In this document: positions 19,007 through 30,133 of the stretch, one piece after another | Layout of the letters: the number at the start of each line of letters is the position of its first letter | Numbering within the stretch: the stretch's first letter is position 1 | NCBI RefSeq assembly: GCF_000340905.1 | Contig: NC_020284.1 | Coordinates: 62,001-126,000, forward strand | Length of the DNA: 64,000 nt | Direction: 5' to 3' | Source of the DNA: Candidatus Kinetoplastibacterium galatii TCC219 | GTDB lineage: Bacteria > Pseudomonadota > Gammaproteobacteria > Burkholderiales > Burkholderiaceae_B | Made by a program: the position numbers and the translations under genes | The notes under the pieces: model-generated | The model's database searches: none | What the model was told of the DNA's origin: nothing | The model's input: the letters and a program-made list of their open reading frames with translations, nothing else

Positions 19007-20857
19007 ATGCCACATTATCGTTCGCGTACTTCTACTTATGGCCGGAATATGGCTGGGGCTCGTGCTTTATGGCGTGCTACTGGCATGAAGGATGGTGATT
19101 TCGGTAAGCCAATTATAGCTGTAGTCAATTCTTTTTCTCAGTTTGTTCCAGGACACGTGCATTTACGCAATCTTGGTGCGTTGGTAGCCAGAGAAATTGC
19201 GTCTAGCGGAGGAGTAGCCAAAGAATTTAATACTATCGCTATTGATGATGGTATTGCAATGGGACATGATGGGATGCTTTATTCATTACCATCAAGAGAG
19301 CTTATTGCAGATTCCGTAGAATATGTTGTAAATGCACATTGTGCTGATGCCATGGTATGTATTTCAAATTGTGACAAAATTACTCCTGGAATGTTAATGG
19401 CAGCAATGCGTCTAAATATTCCGGTGGTTTTTGTCTCTGGCGGACCAATGGAAGCTGGTAAAATTGTTTCGAAAGACAAGGTTTTTAAGATTGATCTGGT
19501 TGATGCAATGATTGTTGCCGGTGATCCTAATGTTAGTGATGCTCAGGTAGATATAACAGAACATAGTGCTTGTCAGACTTGTGGTTCTTGCTCCGGGATG
19601 TTTACAGCAAATTCAATGAACTGTTTAACTGAAGCTATAGGATTAGCATTACCAGGCAATGGTACTTTATTGGCAACACATGCCAATAGACGTTCTTTAT
19701 TTGAGCAAGCTGGTAGGTTAATAGTAGATCTTTGCCATCGTTATTATGATAAGGATGATTCGTCTGTATTGCCAAGAAATATAGCTACTAAGGCTTCATT
19801 CCATAATGCAATGATTCTTGATGTTGCTATGGGAGGATCTACAAATACTGTTCTCCATTTGTTAGCTGCAGCACAAGAGGCCAAGGTTGATTTTACAATG
19901 GAAGATATAGACAAGATTTCAAGAGGAGTTCCTTGTTTATGTAAAGCAGCTCCTGCTACTGACAAATATCATATAGAAGATGTTCATAGAGCTGGAGGTG
20001 TAATGGGTATTCTGGGAGAACTTGGTAGGGCAAATCTGTTAGACATGTCTGCAGGTAATGTATATGGAGGAACTCTTGGAAAAACGATTGAACAATGGGA
20101 TATTGTTGATAATAGTTCTGAAAAAATAACTAATTTTTACAAATCAGCACCTGGCGGCATTAGCACAACTGAAGCTTTTAGTCAGAACTCATTTTTTGAT
20201 TCTCTTGACTTAGATCGATCTTCTGGTTGTATACGAAATTTTGAAAATGCTTATTCAAAGGATGGAGGGTTGGCTGTTTTATATGGAAATATTGCTACTA
20301 AGGGATGTATAGTTAAGACAGCTGGTGTTGATGAATCTCAATTAATTTTTGATGGAAAAGCACGTGTGTTTGAGAGTCAGGATTCTGCGGTAAAAGCTAT
20401 TCTAGAAGATGAGATACTTCCCGGTGATATAGTAATTATTAGATATGAAGGACCTAAGGGTGGCCCCGGAATGCAAGAGATGCTATACCCAACATCTTAT
20501 TTAAAATCTAAGGGGCTTGGTAAGACTTGTGCTCTATTTACAGATGGACGATTCTCAGGAGGTTCTTCAGGGTTAGTTATTGGACATGCTTCTCCCGAAG
20601 CTGCAGAAGGTGGAGCTATAGGTCTTATAGAGGATGGAGATAATATATTCATAGATATCCCAAATAGAATAATAAGTCTTGTTATACCTGATAATGAGTT
20701 GGATAAAAGACGCATATTAATGAATAAAAAAGGGGAGAAAGCCTGGAAACCTCTTAATAGAGAGAGAAAGATTTCTAATGCATTAAAAGCTTATGCATTA
20801 TTAGCGACTTCAGCTGATCGTGGCGCTGTCCGTGACGTATCGAAACTTAACAAGTAA
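19007..20857 (+). CDS. ilvD: dihydroxy-acid dehydratase
   Basis: Iron-sulfur dehydratase forming the 2-keto acids of valine and isoleucine (and, through valine, leucine and pantothenate). Cluster and signature Cys are in [13 protein letters not shown] (about 118-130) and [12 protein letters not shown] (about 191-202). The length of 616 residues equals E. coli IlvD. ATG start at 19007. The gene is monocistronic by appearance: 91 nt follow queC and a strong hairpin follows the stop. Branched-chain amino acid supply is a plausible service to a host. Confidence 0.96.
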   Translation: MPHYRSRTSTYGRNMAGARALWRATGMKDGDFGKPIIAVVNSFSQFVPGHVHLRNLGALVAREIASSGGVAKEFNTIAIDDGIAMGHDGMLYSLPSRELIADSVEYVVNAHCADAMVCISNCDKITPGMLMAAMRLNIPVVFVSGGPMEAGKIVSKDKVFKIDLVDAMIVAGDPNVSDAQVDITEHSACQTCGSCSGMFTANSMNCLTEAIGLALPGNGTLLATHANRRSLFEQAGRLIVDLCHRYYDKDDSSVLPRNIATKASFHNAMILDVAMGGSTNTVLHLLAAAQEAKVDFTMEDIDKISRGVPCLCKAAPATDKYHIEDVHRAGGVMGILGELGRANLLDMSAGNVYGGTLGKTIEQWDIVDNSSEKITNFYKSAPGGISTTEAFSQNSFFDSLDLDRSSGCIRNFENAYSKDGGLAVLYGNIATKGCIVKTAGVDESQLIFDGKARVFESQDSAVKAILEDEILPGDIVIIRYEGPKGGPGMQEMLYPTSYLKSKGLGKTCALFTDGRFSGGSSGLVIGHASPEAAEGGAIGLIEDGDNIFIDIPNRIISLVIPDNELDKRRILMNKKGEKAWKPLNRERKISNALKAYALLATSADRGAVRDVSKLNK

Positions 20858-20868
20858 TTGTTTATGCA

Positions 20869-20900
20869 ATGTATCCGGTATAATTTTATGCTGGATACAT
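20869..20900 (+). terminator. hairpin terminator after ilvD
   Basis: Arms 20869-20882 and 20887-20900 form a 14-bp stem with two G-U pairs around a 4-nt loop (ATTT), starting 11 nt after the ilvD stop. The following stretch is T-rich but interrupted, so termination may be moderate. Confidence 0.6.
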
Positions 20901-20972
20901 GTAGTTATTTTGATCTTTTATTTTTTATCAATACTTAAGAATAATGATTTTTATTTTTTATAGAGTTTTATT

Positions 20973-22037
20973 ATGAGGCCAGTATTGCCGCTTTTTTTAA
21001 TAGCTCGTTGGTTGTTATTGATTGTTATAGTAATAGGTATTTATTTTATCAAAGGTTTTTTAGTCCCTTCGTTAACTGCCTTAGTTATAGGAATAGCCAG
21101 TTGGCCAATTTTTCACCGTATAAGAATATTATGTTGCGGTCATACCATATTATCAGCCTCTGTTCTATTGATATTGGTTCTTTTATTGCTAGTAATTCCT
21201 ATCACTATTGTATTTTCTTATGCAATACAGGAAGCAGGTAATTTTATTGTATGGGCCATAGCTGTTAACAAAAATGGTGTAGAGGTTCCAACTTGGATAC
21301 TATCTATGCCGTTATTTGGCGATCGCTTTTCAGAGTTTTGGCGTTTGTATTTGGGTGAACCACATGCATTAGGGAAACTCGTGCAGCTAGTGAGCGGAGA
21401 ACATCTAGGAAATATATATAGGATGATTTTATCAGCAACTGGAAATGCTTTTCATTTGCTTTTAACATTGTTATTTATGTTGATCACCTTATTTTTTGTA
21501 TATAAGGATGGAGAAAACATGCTTAGGCAACTTGATATATTAGGGGAGAGTATTATACCTAATAAATGGATGCGTTTATCTAGAGTTGTTCCAGCCATGA
21601 TTAGTGCTACCGTAACAGGTATGGCTCTTATAGCAATGGGAGAAGGAGTTATTTTAGGTTTTGCTTATTGGATAGCTGATGTACCGTCTCCTGTCTTGCT
21701 TGGAGTTTTGACTTGTTTTATGGCATTAGTCCCTGGCGGAGCTCCAGTGGTATTTACATCAATATCATTATATCTAATTGGTTCAGATAAAACCATGTCA
21801 GGAATTTGTTTATTTTTGTGGGGGACTATAGAGTTATTTATTGTAGATAAGACTATTAGACCGAAACTTATTGGTGGACCAGTGAAACTACCATTCTTAC
21901 CAACTTTTTTTGGTTTGATAGGAGGTATACAAACCATGGGCATAATAGGGTTATTCATCGGCCCTGTTTTCATGGCTCTCATAGTTGCTATATGGAGGGA
22001 GTGGGTTCACAGTACTAGCATGCATATACACAAGTGA
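20973..22037 (+). CDS. AI-2E family (PerM-like) permease
   Basis: 354-residue inner-membrane protein with about seven to eight hydrophobic segments (for example residues 7-26, 28-46, 55-86, and LLLTLLFMLITLFFVYKD near 165-182). The C-terminal half contains PGGAPVVFTSISLYLIG and IRPKLIGGPVKLP, characteristic of the AI-2E/PerM (UPF0118) family. Members are exporters or antiporters of varied substrates, some reported as Na+/H+ antiporters; the substrate here cannot be told. It lies between ilvD and tRNA-Leu with its own 115-nt leader. Confidence 0.85.
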   Translation: MRPVLPLFLIARWLLLIVIVIGIYFIKGFLVPSLTALVIGIASWPIFHRIRILCCGHTILSASVLLILVLLLLVIPITIVFSYAIQEAGNFIVWAIAVNKNGVEVPTWILSMPLFGDRFSEFWRLYLGEPHALGKLVQLVSGEHLGNIYRMILSATGNAFHLLLTLLFMLITLFFVYKDGENMLRQLDILGESIIPNKWMRLSRVVPAMISATVTGMALIAMGEGVILGFAYWIADVPSPVLLGVLTCFMALVPGGAPVVFTSISLYLIGSDKTMSGICLFLWGTIELFIVDKTIRPKLIGGPVKLPFLPTFFGLIGGIQTMGIIGLFIGPVFMALIVAIWREWVHSTSMHIHK

Positions 22038-22064
22038 AGATTTGAAATTCTTAGCATACGACAG

Positions 22065-22149
22065 TGGTGCCCGGGGCCGGAATCGAACCGGCACGCCTCT
22101 CGGCGGGAGATTTTGAGTCTCCTGCGTCTACCTATTTCACCACCCGGGC
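22065..22149 (-). tRNA. tRNA-Leu (anticodon CAA)
   Basis: 85 nt on the minus strand with a long variable arm, as expected for class II tRNA. GCCCGGG pairs with CCCGGGC, with discriminator A and encoded CCA. The anticodon stem-loop GGAGA-CTCAAAA-TCTCC gives CAA (reads UUG). Confidence 0.95.
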
Positions 22150-22298
22150 TTAGAGGAGATAATTATATATGTTTTAGGTGTAATTGTACACTATCTTGAA
22201 AAATAACATAAAGTCTCCATGGTAATATTATTACTTGCAGTTTTTTGCTGTTTTTGTATATTCTCAAAATTTTTATAAATTAATTTGTATATCCCATT

Positions 22299-24203
22299 AT
22301 GAGTAAAGTTAAAAATCAAGAACCTGAAACAATGAGTTTTCAAGCAGAAGTAAAGCAGCTGTTACATTTGATGATACACTCTCTTTATAGCAATAAAGAA
22401 ATTTTTCTTCGCGAATTAATATCTAATGCGTCTGATGCTTGTGATAAATTGAGATTTGAAGCAATAGACAAACCAAAACTATTAGGAAATGATCAAGATT
22501 TATCTATAAAGATATTTTATGATAGTGATTTACATACCATATCAATTATAGATAATGGTATAGGTATGTCATCTAAAGAGATTGTAGACAACTTAGGAAC
22601 TATAGCGAAATCCGGCACCAAAGACTTCATTAAGAATTTAAGTGGTGATAAACAAAAAGATTCTAATCTTATTGGTCAGTTTGGAGTTGGATTTTATTCA
22701 GCTTTTATAGTTTCAGATAATGTCAGGGTAATTAGTAGACGTGCTGATGCTCCTGTTGATCAAGCTGTTTGTTGGAGCTCAGATGGATTAGGAGAATTTA
22801 CTGTAGTCAACTTAGAAAGAGTTGATAGGGGGACCGAAATAATATTACATCTAAGGGATGATTTTAGCGACCTGTTAAATGGATGGAAGATAAGAGAGAT
22901 AATAAGGAAATATTCAGATCATATTTCTTTGCCAATTTTGATGTATAAAGAAGAATGGGATGAAAAAACCGGTAAGCATGTTAAAACTAGTGAACTTGAA
23001 GTAGTTAACCAGTCTAATGCGTTGTGGACTCGTCAAAAATCAGAAATTACTGAAGATCAATATAAAGAATTCTATAAGACAGTTTTTCATGATTTTGAGG
23101 ATCCTTTAATATGGACTCATAACAAGATAGAGGGTTCTAATGAATATACTCAACTCCTTTATATACCAAAACATGCTCAATTTGATATTTGGGACCGTGA
23201 AAAATCCAACAGCATAAAATTATATGTACGCAGAGTTTTCATAATGGATGATTCAGATCAGCTTTTGCCAAGATATCTGAGATTCGTTCGTGGAATTATA
23301 GATTCTTCTGATATTGATCTAAATGTTTCTCGTGAGATCTTACAGGAGAGTCGTGAGGTTAGAAGTATTCGTGATTCATCTGTAAAGCGCATACTGAATC
23401 TTATTGAGGATATGGCAAGTAAAGATACTGATAAATATTCAATATTCTGGAATCAATTTGGTCAAATTTTAAAAGAAGGAATTGGTGAAGACTTTTCAAA
23501 TCAAGATCGTATAGCTAAGTTATTAAGATTTTCGTCTACTCATAATAATGATAAAAACCAGACAGTTTCCCTTAATGATTATATTTCAAGAATAAAACCT
23601 AATCAAAACAACATTTATTATATAACATCTGATTCTTTTGAAAATGCAATAGGTAGTCCTCATTTAGAGATCTTTAGAAAAAAAGGAATAGAGGTTCTAT
23701 TATTATCAGATAGAATAGATGAATGGATGTTATCAAATCTCAGGTCTTTTGAAAATAAGTCTCTAGTGTCTATAGCAAAAGATAGTTTGAATTCTGAAGA
23801 CATAACAGATACTGAAGAGAGAACGAATTTAACTAGTTCATCAGAATCGTTGAAGCCTATTATTGATAGACTTTTTAAAAGTCTTTCTGAAAGAGTTAAA
23901 GAGGTTAGGGTTTCTTCAAGGTTGGTTGATTCTCCAGCTTGCATAGTAGTAAATCAGAATGATCTAAGCCCGCACCTAGTACGCATGTTACGAGCAGCTG
24001 GACAAAATTCACCAGATTCGAAACCAATTCTTGAGATTAATGCTAATCATAAATTTTTAAAGAAACTGGAAGACATGAATGATAAAGATTTTGATAGCTG
24101 GTCAAATTTATTGTTAGATCAAGCGATTTTAACAAGTGGCGGTCAATTATCAGAGCCAAACATTTTTGTTAAGAGGTTAAATGACATATTATTGAATAAT
24201 TAA
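22299..24203 (+). CDS. htpG: chaperone HtpG (Hsp90)
   Basis: ATP-dependent Hsp90-family chaperone, 634 residues against 624 in E. coli. The N-terminal GHKL ATPase domain shows [30 protein letters not shown] sequence (about 27-52), DNGIGM (about 85-90) and [13 protein letters not shown] (about 126-138). The middle domain has [19 protein letters not shown], and the C-terminal dimerisation part is complete. ATG start at 22299. Followed by a strong hairpin terminator, so it appears to be transcribed alone. Confidence 0.96.
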   Translation: MSKVKNQEPETMSFQAEVKQLLHLMIHSLYSNKEIFLRELISNASDACDKLRFEAIDKPKLLGNDQDLSIKIFYDSDLHTISIIDNGIGMSSKEIVDNLGTIAKSGTKDFIKNLSGDKQKDSNLIGQFGVGFYSAFIVSDNVRVISRRADAPVDQAVCWSSDGLGEFTVVNLERVDRGTEIILHLRDDFSDLLNGWKIREIIRKYSDHISLPILMYKEEWDEKTGKHVKTSELEVVNQSNALWTRQKSEITEDQYKEFYKTVFHDFEDPLIWTHNKIEGSNEYTQLLYIPKHAQFDIWDREKSNSIKLYVRRVFIMDDSDQLLPRYLRFVRGIIDSSDIDLNVSREILQESREVRSIRDSSVKRILNLIEDMASKDTDKYSIFWNQFGQILKEGIGEDFSNQDRIAKLLRFSSTHNNDKNQTVSLNDYISRIKPNQNNIYYITSDSFENAIGSPHLEIFRKKGIEVLLLSDRIDEWMLSNLRSFENKSLVSIAKDSLNSEDITDTEERTNLTSSSESLKPIIDRLFKSLSERVKEVRVSSRLVDSPACIVVNQNDLSPHLVRMLRAAGQNSPDSKPILEINANHKFLKKLEDMNDKDFDSWSNLLLDQAILTSGGQLSEPNIFVKRLNDILLNN

Positions 24204-24212
24204 TAATATGTT

Positions 24213-24258
24213 TGTGAGGTAGTTAATTATATTAGCTATCTCACAATTTTGTCTTATT
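24213..24258 (+). terminator. rho-independent terminator after htpG
   Basis: Arms 24213-24227 and 24231-24245 form a continuous 15-bp stem (two G-U pairs) with a 3-nt TAT loop, followed by ATTTTGTCTTATT. It begins 10 nt after the htpG stop and separates htpG from ffh. Confidence 0.78.
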
Positions 24259-24280
24259 ATGTTTAATTCATAGAGGTTAT

Positions 24281-25669
24281 ATGCTCGATAATCTAACAAG
24301 TAAAATGTCTCATGTGTTGAAAAGAATACGTGGGGAGGCTCGTCTAACAGAATCAAACACTAAAGAAATGTTTAGAGAGATTAGAATCGCTCTTCTAGAA
24401 GCTGATGTTTCTTTTTCATTAGTAAAAAATTTTATAGATATCCTTAAAACTAAATCATTAGGTAGTGATGTTCTTGATAGTTTGAATCCAGGTCAGGCTT
24501 TAGTTGGTATTGTACATAAAGAACTTACTGCGATTATGGGTGGAGATCTTGGTGAATTTTCTAATGAAATATCCCTGTCAGTGGCACCACCAGCTACTAT
24601 TATGTTTGTGGGTTTACAAGGAGTTGGTAAAACAACAACTGTTGGGAAATTAGCATATTGGTTATCTAATGGTAATCATACAAGATATGGGAAAAAGACA
24701 GGAAAAAAAAAGATTCTGATTACTAGTGTAGATACGTATCGTCCATCTGCTATTGATCAATTGAGAATAATATCTCAACAGATAGGAATTGATTTTTTCT
24801 TTAATGATATTAACAATAATCCAATTGATATTGCCAAAAGTGCTTTATCTTATGCTAAGAAGCATTACTATGACATTATGCTGATCGATACTGCTGGACG
24901 GCTAGGTATTGATAAATTAATGATGGATGAAATTGAATCATTAAGTGAAATTACTAAACCTATAGAGACATTATTTGTAGTTGATGCTATGCAGGGTCAG
25001 GACTCAATAAATACAGCTAAATCTTTTTCTGATAAGTTGCCTTTGACTGGAGTTATTTTAACAAAGTTAGATGGTGATGTTCGTGGAGGTGCTGCTGTAT
25101 CTGTAAGGCAAATTACAAATGTACCATTAAAATTTATAGGAACATCTGAAAAGATAGATGGCTTGGAGATTTTTTCTCCTGATAGAATGGCTAGGCGAAT
25201 ACTAGGCATGGGTGATATATTGTCATTAGTTGAGAAGGCACAAAATAGTGTTAATTTATCTGATGTCAGTGGTTTAGTAAATAAAATTAGATCTAAAGAT
25301 AAATTTGATTTAAATGATTTTCGTTCGCAGCTAATACAAATGAAGAAACTAGGTGGTATAGAGAGCATACTGGAAAGTGTACCTAGTAGTTTTCGTTCCA
25401 ATAGAAAATTCAGTTTAGATCAATCTGAAAATTTCATTAAAAAGTCTGAGGCTATAATAAATTCTATGACTATTGAAGAAAGAACCAGATCAGATATGAT
25501 AAAGTCATCTAGGAAGCGAAGAATAGCTGAAGGTGCTGGTGTCTCTATTCAGGATATAAATCAATTGCTAAGTCAGTTTGAAAAAGCTCAACTTGTTATG
25601 AAGAAAATGCAGAAGGGTGGTATAGCCAAGATGATTAGATCTATTAAAGGTATCGGCAATTTATTATAG
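24281..25669 (+). CDS. ffh: signal recognition particle protein Ffh
   Basis: GTPase of the signal recognition particle that delivers nascent membrane proteins to FtsY and the translocon. N domain residues 1-100, G1 motif GLQGVGKTTT at 111-120, DTYRPSA and DTAGRL as G2/G3, TKLDGD as G4. The methionine-rich M domain from about 330 includes SRKRRIAEGAG (RNA-binding helix-turn) and MKKMQKGG. 462 residues (E. coli 453). The 4.5S RNA partner was not found in this window. Confidence 0.96.
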   Translation: MLDNLTSKMSHVLKRIRGEARLTESNTKEMFREIRIALLEADVSFSLVKNFIDILKTKSLGSDVLDSLNPGQALVGIVHKELTAIMGGDLGEFSNEISLSVAPPATIMFVGLQGVGKTTTVGKLAYWLSNGNHTRYGKKTGKKKILITSVDTYRPSAIDQLRIISQQIGIDFFFNDINNNPIDIAKSALSYAKKHYYDIMLIDTAGRLGIDKLMMDEIESLSEITKPIETLFVVDAMQGQDSINTAKSFSDKLPLTGVILTKLDGDVRGGAAVSVRQITNVPLKFIGTSEKIDGLEIFSPDRMARRILGMGDILSLVEKAQNSVNLSDVSGLVNKIRSKDKFDLNDFRSQLIQMKKLGGIESILESVPSSFRSNRKFSLDQSENFIKKSEAIINSMTIEERTRSDMIKSSRKRRIAEGAGVSIQDINQLLSQFEKAQLVMKKMQKGGIAKMIRSIKGIGNLL

Positions 25670-25741
25670 TTTCTTGTTTAATGTATTCTTATATTGTATG
25701 GTAATGATCTCTTGTGAATTTTATTAAAAGATACATAACGA

Positions 25742-26707
25742 TTAATTTGTTAAGTTATAGAAATTTTTCATATCTATATTACTACCCGTCAGCACTATCC
25801 CGATATTTTTATTACTAAATGTTTCACGGTTATTTATTGCAGCAGCAAATCCTAAACATCCAGTTGGCTCAATTATTAGTTTTAAATAATCAGCAGCTAT
25901 TTTCATGCACTCTGTTATTTGCTCATCTGTAACAATTACTATATCATCAGTATACTTCCTTATTATATCAAAAGCTTTTTCTCCTAAACATTGTGTTTGG
26001 GCTCCATCAGCGATAGTCTTTGGTGTTTCTATTTTTACTAATTTACCTAATTTAAATGACTGTTGCCCATCATTTGCAAGTAAAGGCTCCACTCCATAAA
26101 TCTTGCAATTTTTAGCTAATGATCTTCCACTTAAAGATGATCCTGCCAATAATCCTCCTCCACCCAAACCTACAAATATAGCATCAAGATTTCTTGCTTC
26201 TTCGAGAAATTCTTTGCAAACTGTTCCTGCTCCAGATATGACGTTATAATTATCATAGGATGAAATTGGAGTTACCCTGTATTTTTTGACAAGTTTCTCA
26301 AGTAATTCTTCTCTATTATCAATATATCTATCATATAGGATTACTTTGTTAGAATATTTACGTGTACATTCTAACTTTGCCAATGGGGCATCCATTGGCA
26401 TGAGTATTATAGATTTTATATTTAAAATTCTTGATGATAGAGCTATAGCTTTAGCATGATTTCCTGAAGAGAATGTAGCTACTCCGTTGTTACGTTGTGT
26501 ATTGTTTAATTGTGTTAATGCGTTAATAGCTCCTCTAAATTTAAATGATCCGGTTCTTTGCAGATTTTCGCATTTAAAAAAGAAATTAGCTCCAAATTTT
26601 TCATTAATCTCATGTGATATTAATATTGGGGTTTTGTATATATATCTATCTATACGTTCAGCTGATTTTATAATATCTTCAAAATTAACTGATAAAAAAT
26701 CATTCAT
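25742..26707 (-). CDS. short PLP-dependent threonine/hydroxyaspartate ammonia-lyase-like enzyme
   Basis: 321-residue fold-type II PLP enzyme. The Schiff-base Lys56 is in GSFKFRGA, SSGNHAKAIA is the substrate loop, the phosphate-binding loop is GLGGGGLLAG, and LTGSNID holds the late cofactor-site Ser. It ends after the catalytic domain, so the ACT-like regulatory domain of biosynthetic IlvA (about 514 residues) is missing. The family includes catabolic threonine ammonia-lyase (TdcB), 3-hydroxyaspartate dehydratase and serine racemase; the sequence alone does not decide. With ilvD at 19 kb it could supply 2-oxobutanoate for isoleucine without feedback control. It lies 49 nt downstream of metG on the same strand. 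Confidence 0.8.
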   Translation of the reverse strand: MNDFLSVNFEDIIKSAERIDRYIYKTPILISHEINEKFGANFFFKCENLQRTGSFKFRGAINALTQLNNTQRNNGVATFSSGNHAKAIALSSRILNIKSIILMPMDAPLAKLECTRKYSNKVILYDRYIDNREELLEKLVKKYRVTPISSYDNYNVISGAGTVCKEFLEEARNLDAIFVGLGGGGLLAGSSLSGRSLAKNCKIYGVEPLLANDGQQSFKLGKLVKIETPKTIADGAQTQCLGEKAFDIIRKYTDDIVIVTDEQITECMKIAADYLKLIIEPTGCLGFAAAINNRETFSNKNIGIVLTGSNIDMKNFYNLTN

Positions 26708-26756
26708 TTTCTGTTTTAATAATAATTATTATTTCTGTTTATCAAACATTTTATTT

Positions 26757-28820
26757 TTAAGTTATTCTCATTCCTGGTTTAGTAAACTCTGGAGGTTCTA
26801 TCAAGTAAATTTCTTTTGATATTTCATCCTTACTGCTAGCAGCTAACACCATTCCTTCTGATATCCCAAATCTCATTTTACGAGGTTTTAGATTAGAAAC
26901 TAAGATTACTAGTTTTCCGATAAGATCATCTGGATTGTAATATTTCTTAATTCCAGAAAAAACATTTTTATAATTTTCTTCCCCGTAATCCAGTGTTAAT
27001 CTTAATAATTTATCAGACTGTTCTACATTTTCGCATCTCACGATTTTAGCTACCACAAGATCTAATCTTGCAAAATCTTCTATGTTTATGAATTCTTTAT
27101 TAGTTACTAGATCCATGTTTTCCTTTTCTTTATGGTTTTGTTCAAACAGCTTAGAAAAAATTTTCTCATCAATTCTACTCATCATATGTTTGAATGGTTT
27201 TATTTTTTGTGGCAAAATTAAGGCATCATTCCAATTTAATGGATATTCAATTTGAAAAAAATTTAAACAGATATATAGTGCAGTCTCTGGCAAGATTGGA
27301 GCCAGCATCACAGATATTGCCTTAAATCTGCCAATTGTAAATGAGCAAATTTCATGAAGATCTTTCATGGAAGAAGAATCACCACTTTTTGCTTTCTTGG
27401 CCATTTCCCAAGGTTTTGATATATCAAATACTTGGTTTGTATAATCAGCATAGCTCATTACTTCTCTTATCGCTTTATTATATTCGCGATTTTCAAATAA
27501 CTGACTTATTAAATCTATCTTAAATTTTATTTCACTTATAAGTGATTCGTTTTTATTATAAAAATTCAGTTTTCCATCAAAAAAATTGGTAATAAAAGGA
27601 GCAGTCCGGCTTGCAATATTTATATATTTACCAATAAGATCACTATTTACTTTACTGATAAAATCACCCTTATTTATATCTATGTCCTCTACTCTAGAGT
27701 TAAGTTTTGACGCGAAATAGTATCTTAGCCATTCAGGATTTAACCCAAGATCTAGATATTTTAATGGAGATATTCCAGTTCCTCGGCTCTTGGACATTTT
27801 TTTTCCATCTATAGTTACAAAGCCATGGACATAAACAGAGTCTGGTGTTTTTCTATCTGAAAAGTGGAGCATAGCAGGCCAGAATAATGTGTGAAAATAA
27901 ATGATATCTTTGCCTATGAAATGTACTTGCTCTACTGAATTATTTTTATCTAGCAATTCTTCGAAGTTTATATCTTGCAATTCACAGTATGATTTTAAAG
28001 ATGACAAATAACCTATAGGGGCATCTAACCACACATAAAAATATTTTCCTTTAAAGTCTGGAATCTCTATACCGAAATATGGGGCATCTCTTGATATGTC
28101 CCAATCCTCTAATTTCGAATTTTTCTCATCTTTTCCTAACCACTCACTTATTTTTGCTATAACTTCATCTTGTAGTTTCTTTTTATTGTTGATGTTCTTA
28201 GTTTCTATCCAGTTTCTTAAAAAATTTATACATCTAGAGTCAGATAATTTAAAAAACAAATGTTCAGATGACCTTAATAATGGTTTTGCCCCAGTTATTG
28301 TGGAATGTGGATTAATTAATTCAGTAGGATTGTATGTGCTACCACATTCTTCACAAGAATCACCATACTGATTATCAGACTTACACTTTGGGCATGTTCC
28401 TTTTATATAACGGTCAGCAAGAAACATTTGTTTTACCGGATCATATAATTGTTGAATAATTCTTCTTTCTATAAGATTATTTTCTTTAAGTTTTTTGTAT
28501 ATTTGATGCGATAGTAATGTATTTTCTTTTGAATCAGTTGAATGCCAGTGATCAAATTTTATATGAAAGCCATTTAAATAGATTGGTCTTTCTTTGCTAT
28601 AGATATTTGTTAGTTCTTTAGGAGTTATTCCCATTGCCTCAGCTTTAAGCATTATAGGAGCTCCATGGGCATCATCAGCACTAACAAAGTACACCTTGTG
28701 TCCAGACATTCTCATTGATCTAACCCAAATATCAGCCTGTATATACTCCATAATGTGTCCGATGTGAAATGACCCATTAGAGTAAGGAAGCGCTGTGGTA
28801 ACAAAGATAGTTCGATGCAT
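26757..28820 (-). CDS. metG: methionyl-tRNA synthetase
   Basis: Charges tRNA(Met). HIGH is at residues 19-22, the zinc knuckle uses Cys143, Cys146, Cys156 and Cys159, and KMSKS is at 341-345. The last about 110 residues (from [13 protein letters not shown]) are an OB-fold tRNA-binding domain that mediates dimerisation. 687 residues, like E. coli MetG (677). It is divergent from apbC/mrp across 211 bases, a very common arrangement in proteobacteria. Confidence 0.97.
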   Translation of the reverse strand: MHRTIFVTTALPYSNGSFHIGHIMEYIQADIWVRSMRMSGHKVYFVSADDAHGAPIMLKAEAMGITPKELTNIYSKERPIYLNGFHIKFDHWHSTDSKENTLLSHQIYKKLKENNLIERRIIQQLYDPVKQMFLADRYIKGTCPKCKSDNQYGDSCEECGSTYNPTELINPHSTITGAKPLLRSSEHLFFKLSDSRCINFLRNWIETKNINNKKKLQDEVIAKISEWLGKDEKNSKLEDWDISRDAPYFGIEIPDFKGKYFYVWLDAPIGYLSSLKSYCELQDINFEELLDKNNSVEQVHFIGKDIIYFHTLFWPAMLHFSDRKTPDSVYVHGFVTIDGKKMSKSRGTGISPLKYLDLGLNPEWLRYYFASKLNSRVEDIDINKGDFISKVNSDLIGKYINIASRTAPFITNFFDGKLNFYNKNESLISEIKFKIDLISQLFENREYNKAIREVMSYADYTNQVFDISKPWEMAKKAKSGDSSSMKDLHEICSFTIGRFKAISVMLAPILPETALYICLNFFQIEYPLNWNDALILPQKIKPFKHMMSRIDEKIFSKLFEQNHKEKENMDLVTNKEFINIEDFARLDLVVAKIVRCENVEQSDKLLRLTLDYGEENYKNVFSGIKKYYNPDDLIGKLVILVSNLKPRKMRFGISEGMVLAASSKDEISKEIYLIEPPEFTKPGMRIT

Positions 28821-29031
28821 AGTAGAAATTTAAATCCCGGTAAGATTTTATGATTTATTTTATATCTATTTAGATGTTTTTTGGAATATATAATTTATTA
28901 TGTATTTATCAACTAAGTAGAATTATTTAAATATATGAACATATATTAACCATTTTATATAAATTCCTTTATAACACGTAGAATTTTATGTTTTTGTGTA
29001 TTATGCATAATAATTATAGGTTTAGATAAAT

Positions 29032-30123
29032 ATGAATACAATTTCAGAGAAAATTAAATTTTTTTTAGACAAAATAAAAAATGAAAAGAAAAATGATTAC
29101 ATTAATTATAATAATTATAATATAAGGGCGGAAAATTCTAAAATTATTATACAACTAGAATTAGGTTACCATGCCAATAATGAGATAATTGAAAATATTA
29201 AATCTAGATTAAAATCGCAAATCTTATCTTATTTTTGTGAATATCATTTAGATATATTTATTGATGTTAATTTTAATGTTGAGGCACATGTTTCTTGTGG
29301 TGATGTTCGATCCTTACCTTCCATTAAGAATATTATTATGGTTTCTTCTGGGAAAGGAGGTGTAGGCAAAAGTACTTTAGCTGTTAATTTAGCATTATCT
29401 TTGAGAGTTTTAGGGGCAAATGTAGGTATTTTAGATGCAGATGTATATGGGCCAAGTATACCTATTATGTTAGGTATATTTGATAAGCCAACAATACTAG
29501 ATAATGGTAATATTGCTCCTTTGGTTGGACATGGTTTGCAAGCTAACTCCATAGGATTTATGTTTGATTACAAATCTCCTGCCATTTGGCGAGGACCAAT
29601 TATATCCAAGTTTATTGATCAATTAGTAAATCAAACAGAGTGGCATAATTTAGATTATCTTATAATAGATATGCCTCCAGGAACTGGTGATATTGCTATT
29701 ACTCTAGCAAAAAAGGTACCTATTGTTGGATCCATAGTTATTACAACCCCTCAGGATGTTTCTCTGATTGACGTAAGAAGATGCTTAAGTATGTTTAAAA
29801 AACTTAATATTCCAGTTTTAGGTATTGTGGAAAATATGTCATTTCATATTTGCTCGAAATGCAATCACAAGGAATATATATTTGGAGAATATGGGGGACA
29901 GCGTCTTGCTAAACAAAATAATATACCGATACTTGGAATGATTCCTCTGGATTATAGGATTAGCAAGCAATCTGATGCCGGATTTCCTATAGTTATAGAT
30001 GATCCTATGAGTGATATAGCTAAGTCATATTTAGATATAGCATTAAGCCTATCTATTTCAGTAGCGTCATTACCAAAAGAAAATGGTATGAAATTCCCTA
30101 AAATAATGTTTAAAAAAGTTTAG
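29032..30123 (+). CDS. apbC: iron-sulfur cluster carrier ATPase (Mrp/ApbC)
   Basis: P-loop ATPase that carries and transfers Fe-S clusters. The deviant Walker A SSGKGGVGKST is at residues 105-115, DADVYGPSIP follows, the metal-site pair CSKC is at 274-277, and IDMPPGTGD is Walker B. The first about 90 residues are Asn/Lys-rich and only weakly resemble the MIP18/DUF59 domain found in full-length members. 363 residues. It precedes tamA by 10 nt, so it may be co-transcribed with tamAB. Confidence 0.92.
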   Translation: MNTISEKIKFFLDKIKNEKKNDYINYNNYNIRAENSKIIIQLELGYHANNEIIENIKSRLKSQILSYFCEYHLDIFIDVNFNVEAHVSCGDVRSLPSIKNIIMVSSGKGGVGKSTLAVNLALSLRVLGANVGILDADVYGPSIPIMLGIFDKPTILDNGNIAPLVGHGLQANSIGFMFDYKSPAIWRGPIISKFIDQLVNQTEWHNLDYLIIDMPPGTGDIAITLAKKVPIVGSIVITTPQDVSLIDVRRCLSMFKKLNIPVLGIVENMSFHICSKCNHKEYIFGEYGGQRLAKQNNIPILGMIPLDYRISKQSDAGFPIVIDDPMSDIAKSYLDIALSLSISVASLPKENGMKFPKIMFKKV

Positions 30124-30133
30124 CAACTACAAA

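Noticed and set aside
24997-25401. 134-codon antisense frame in ffh
   Set aside because: Opposite the Ffh G/M domains, no recognisable domain or ribosome binding site.
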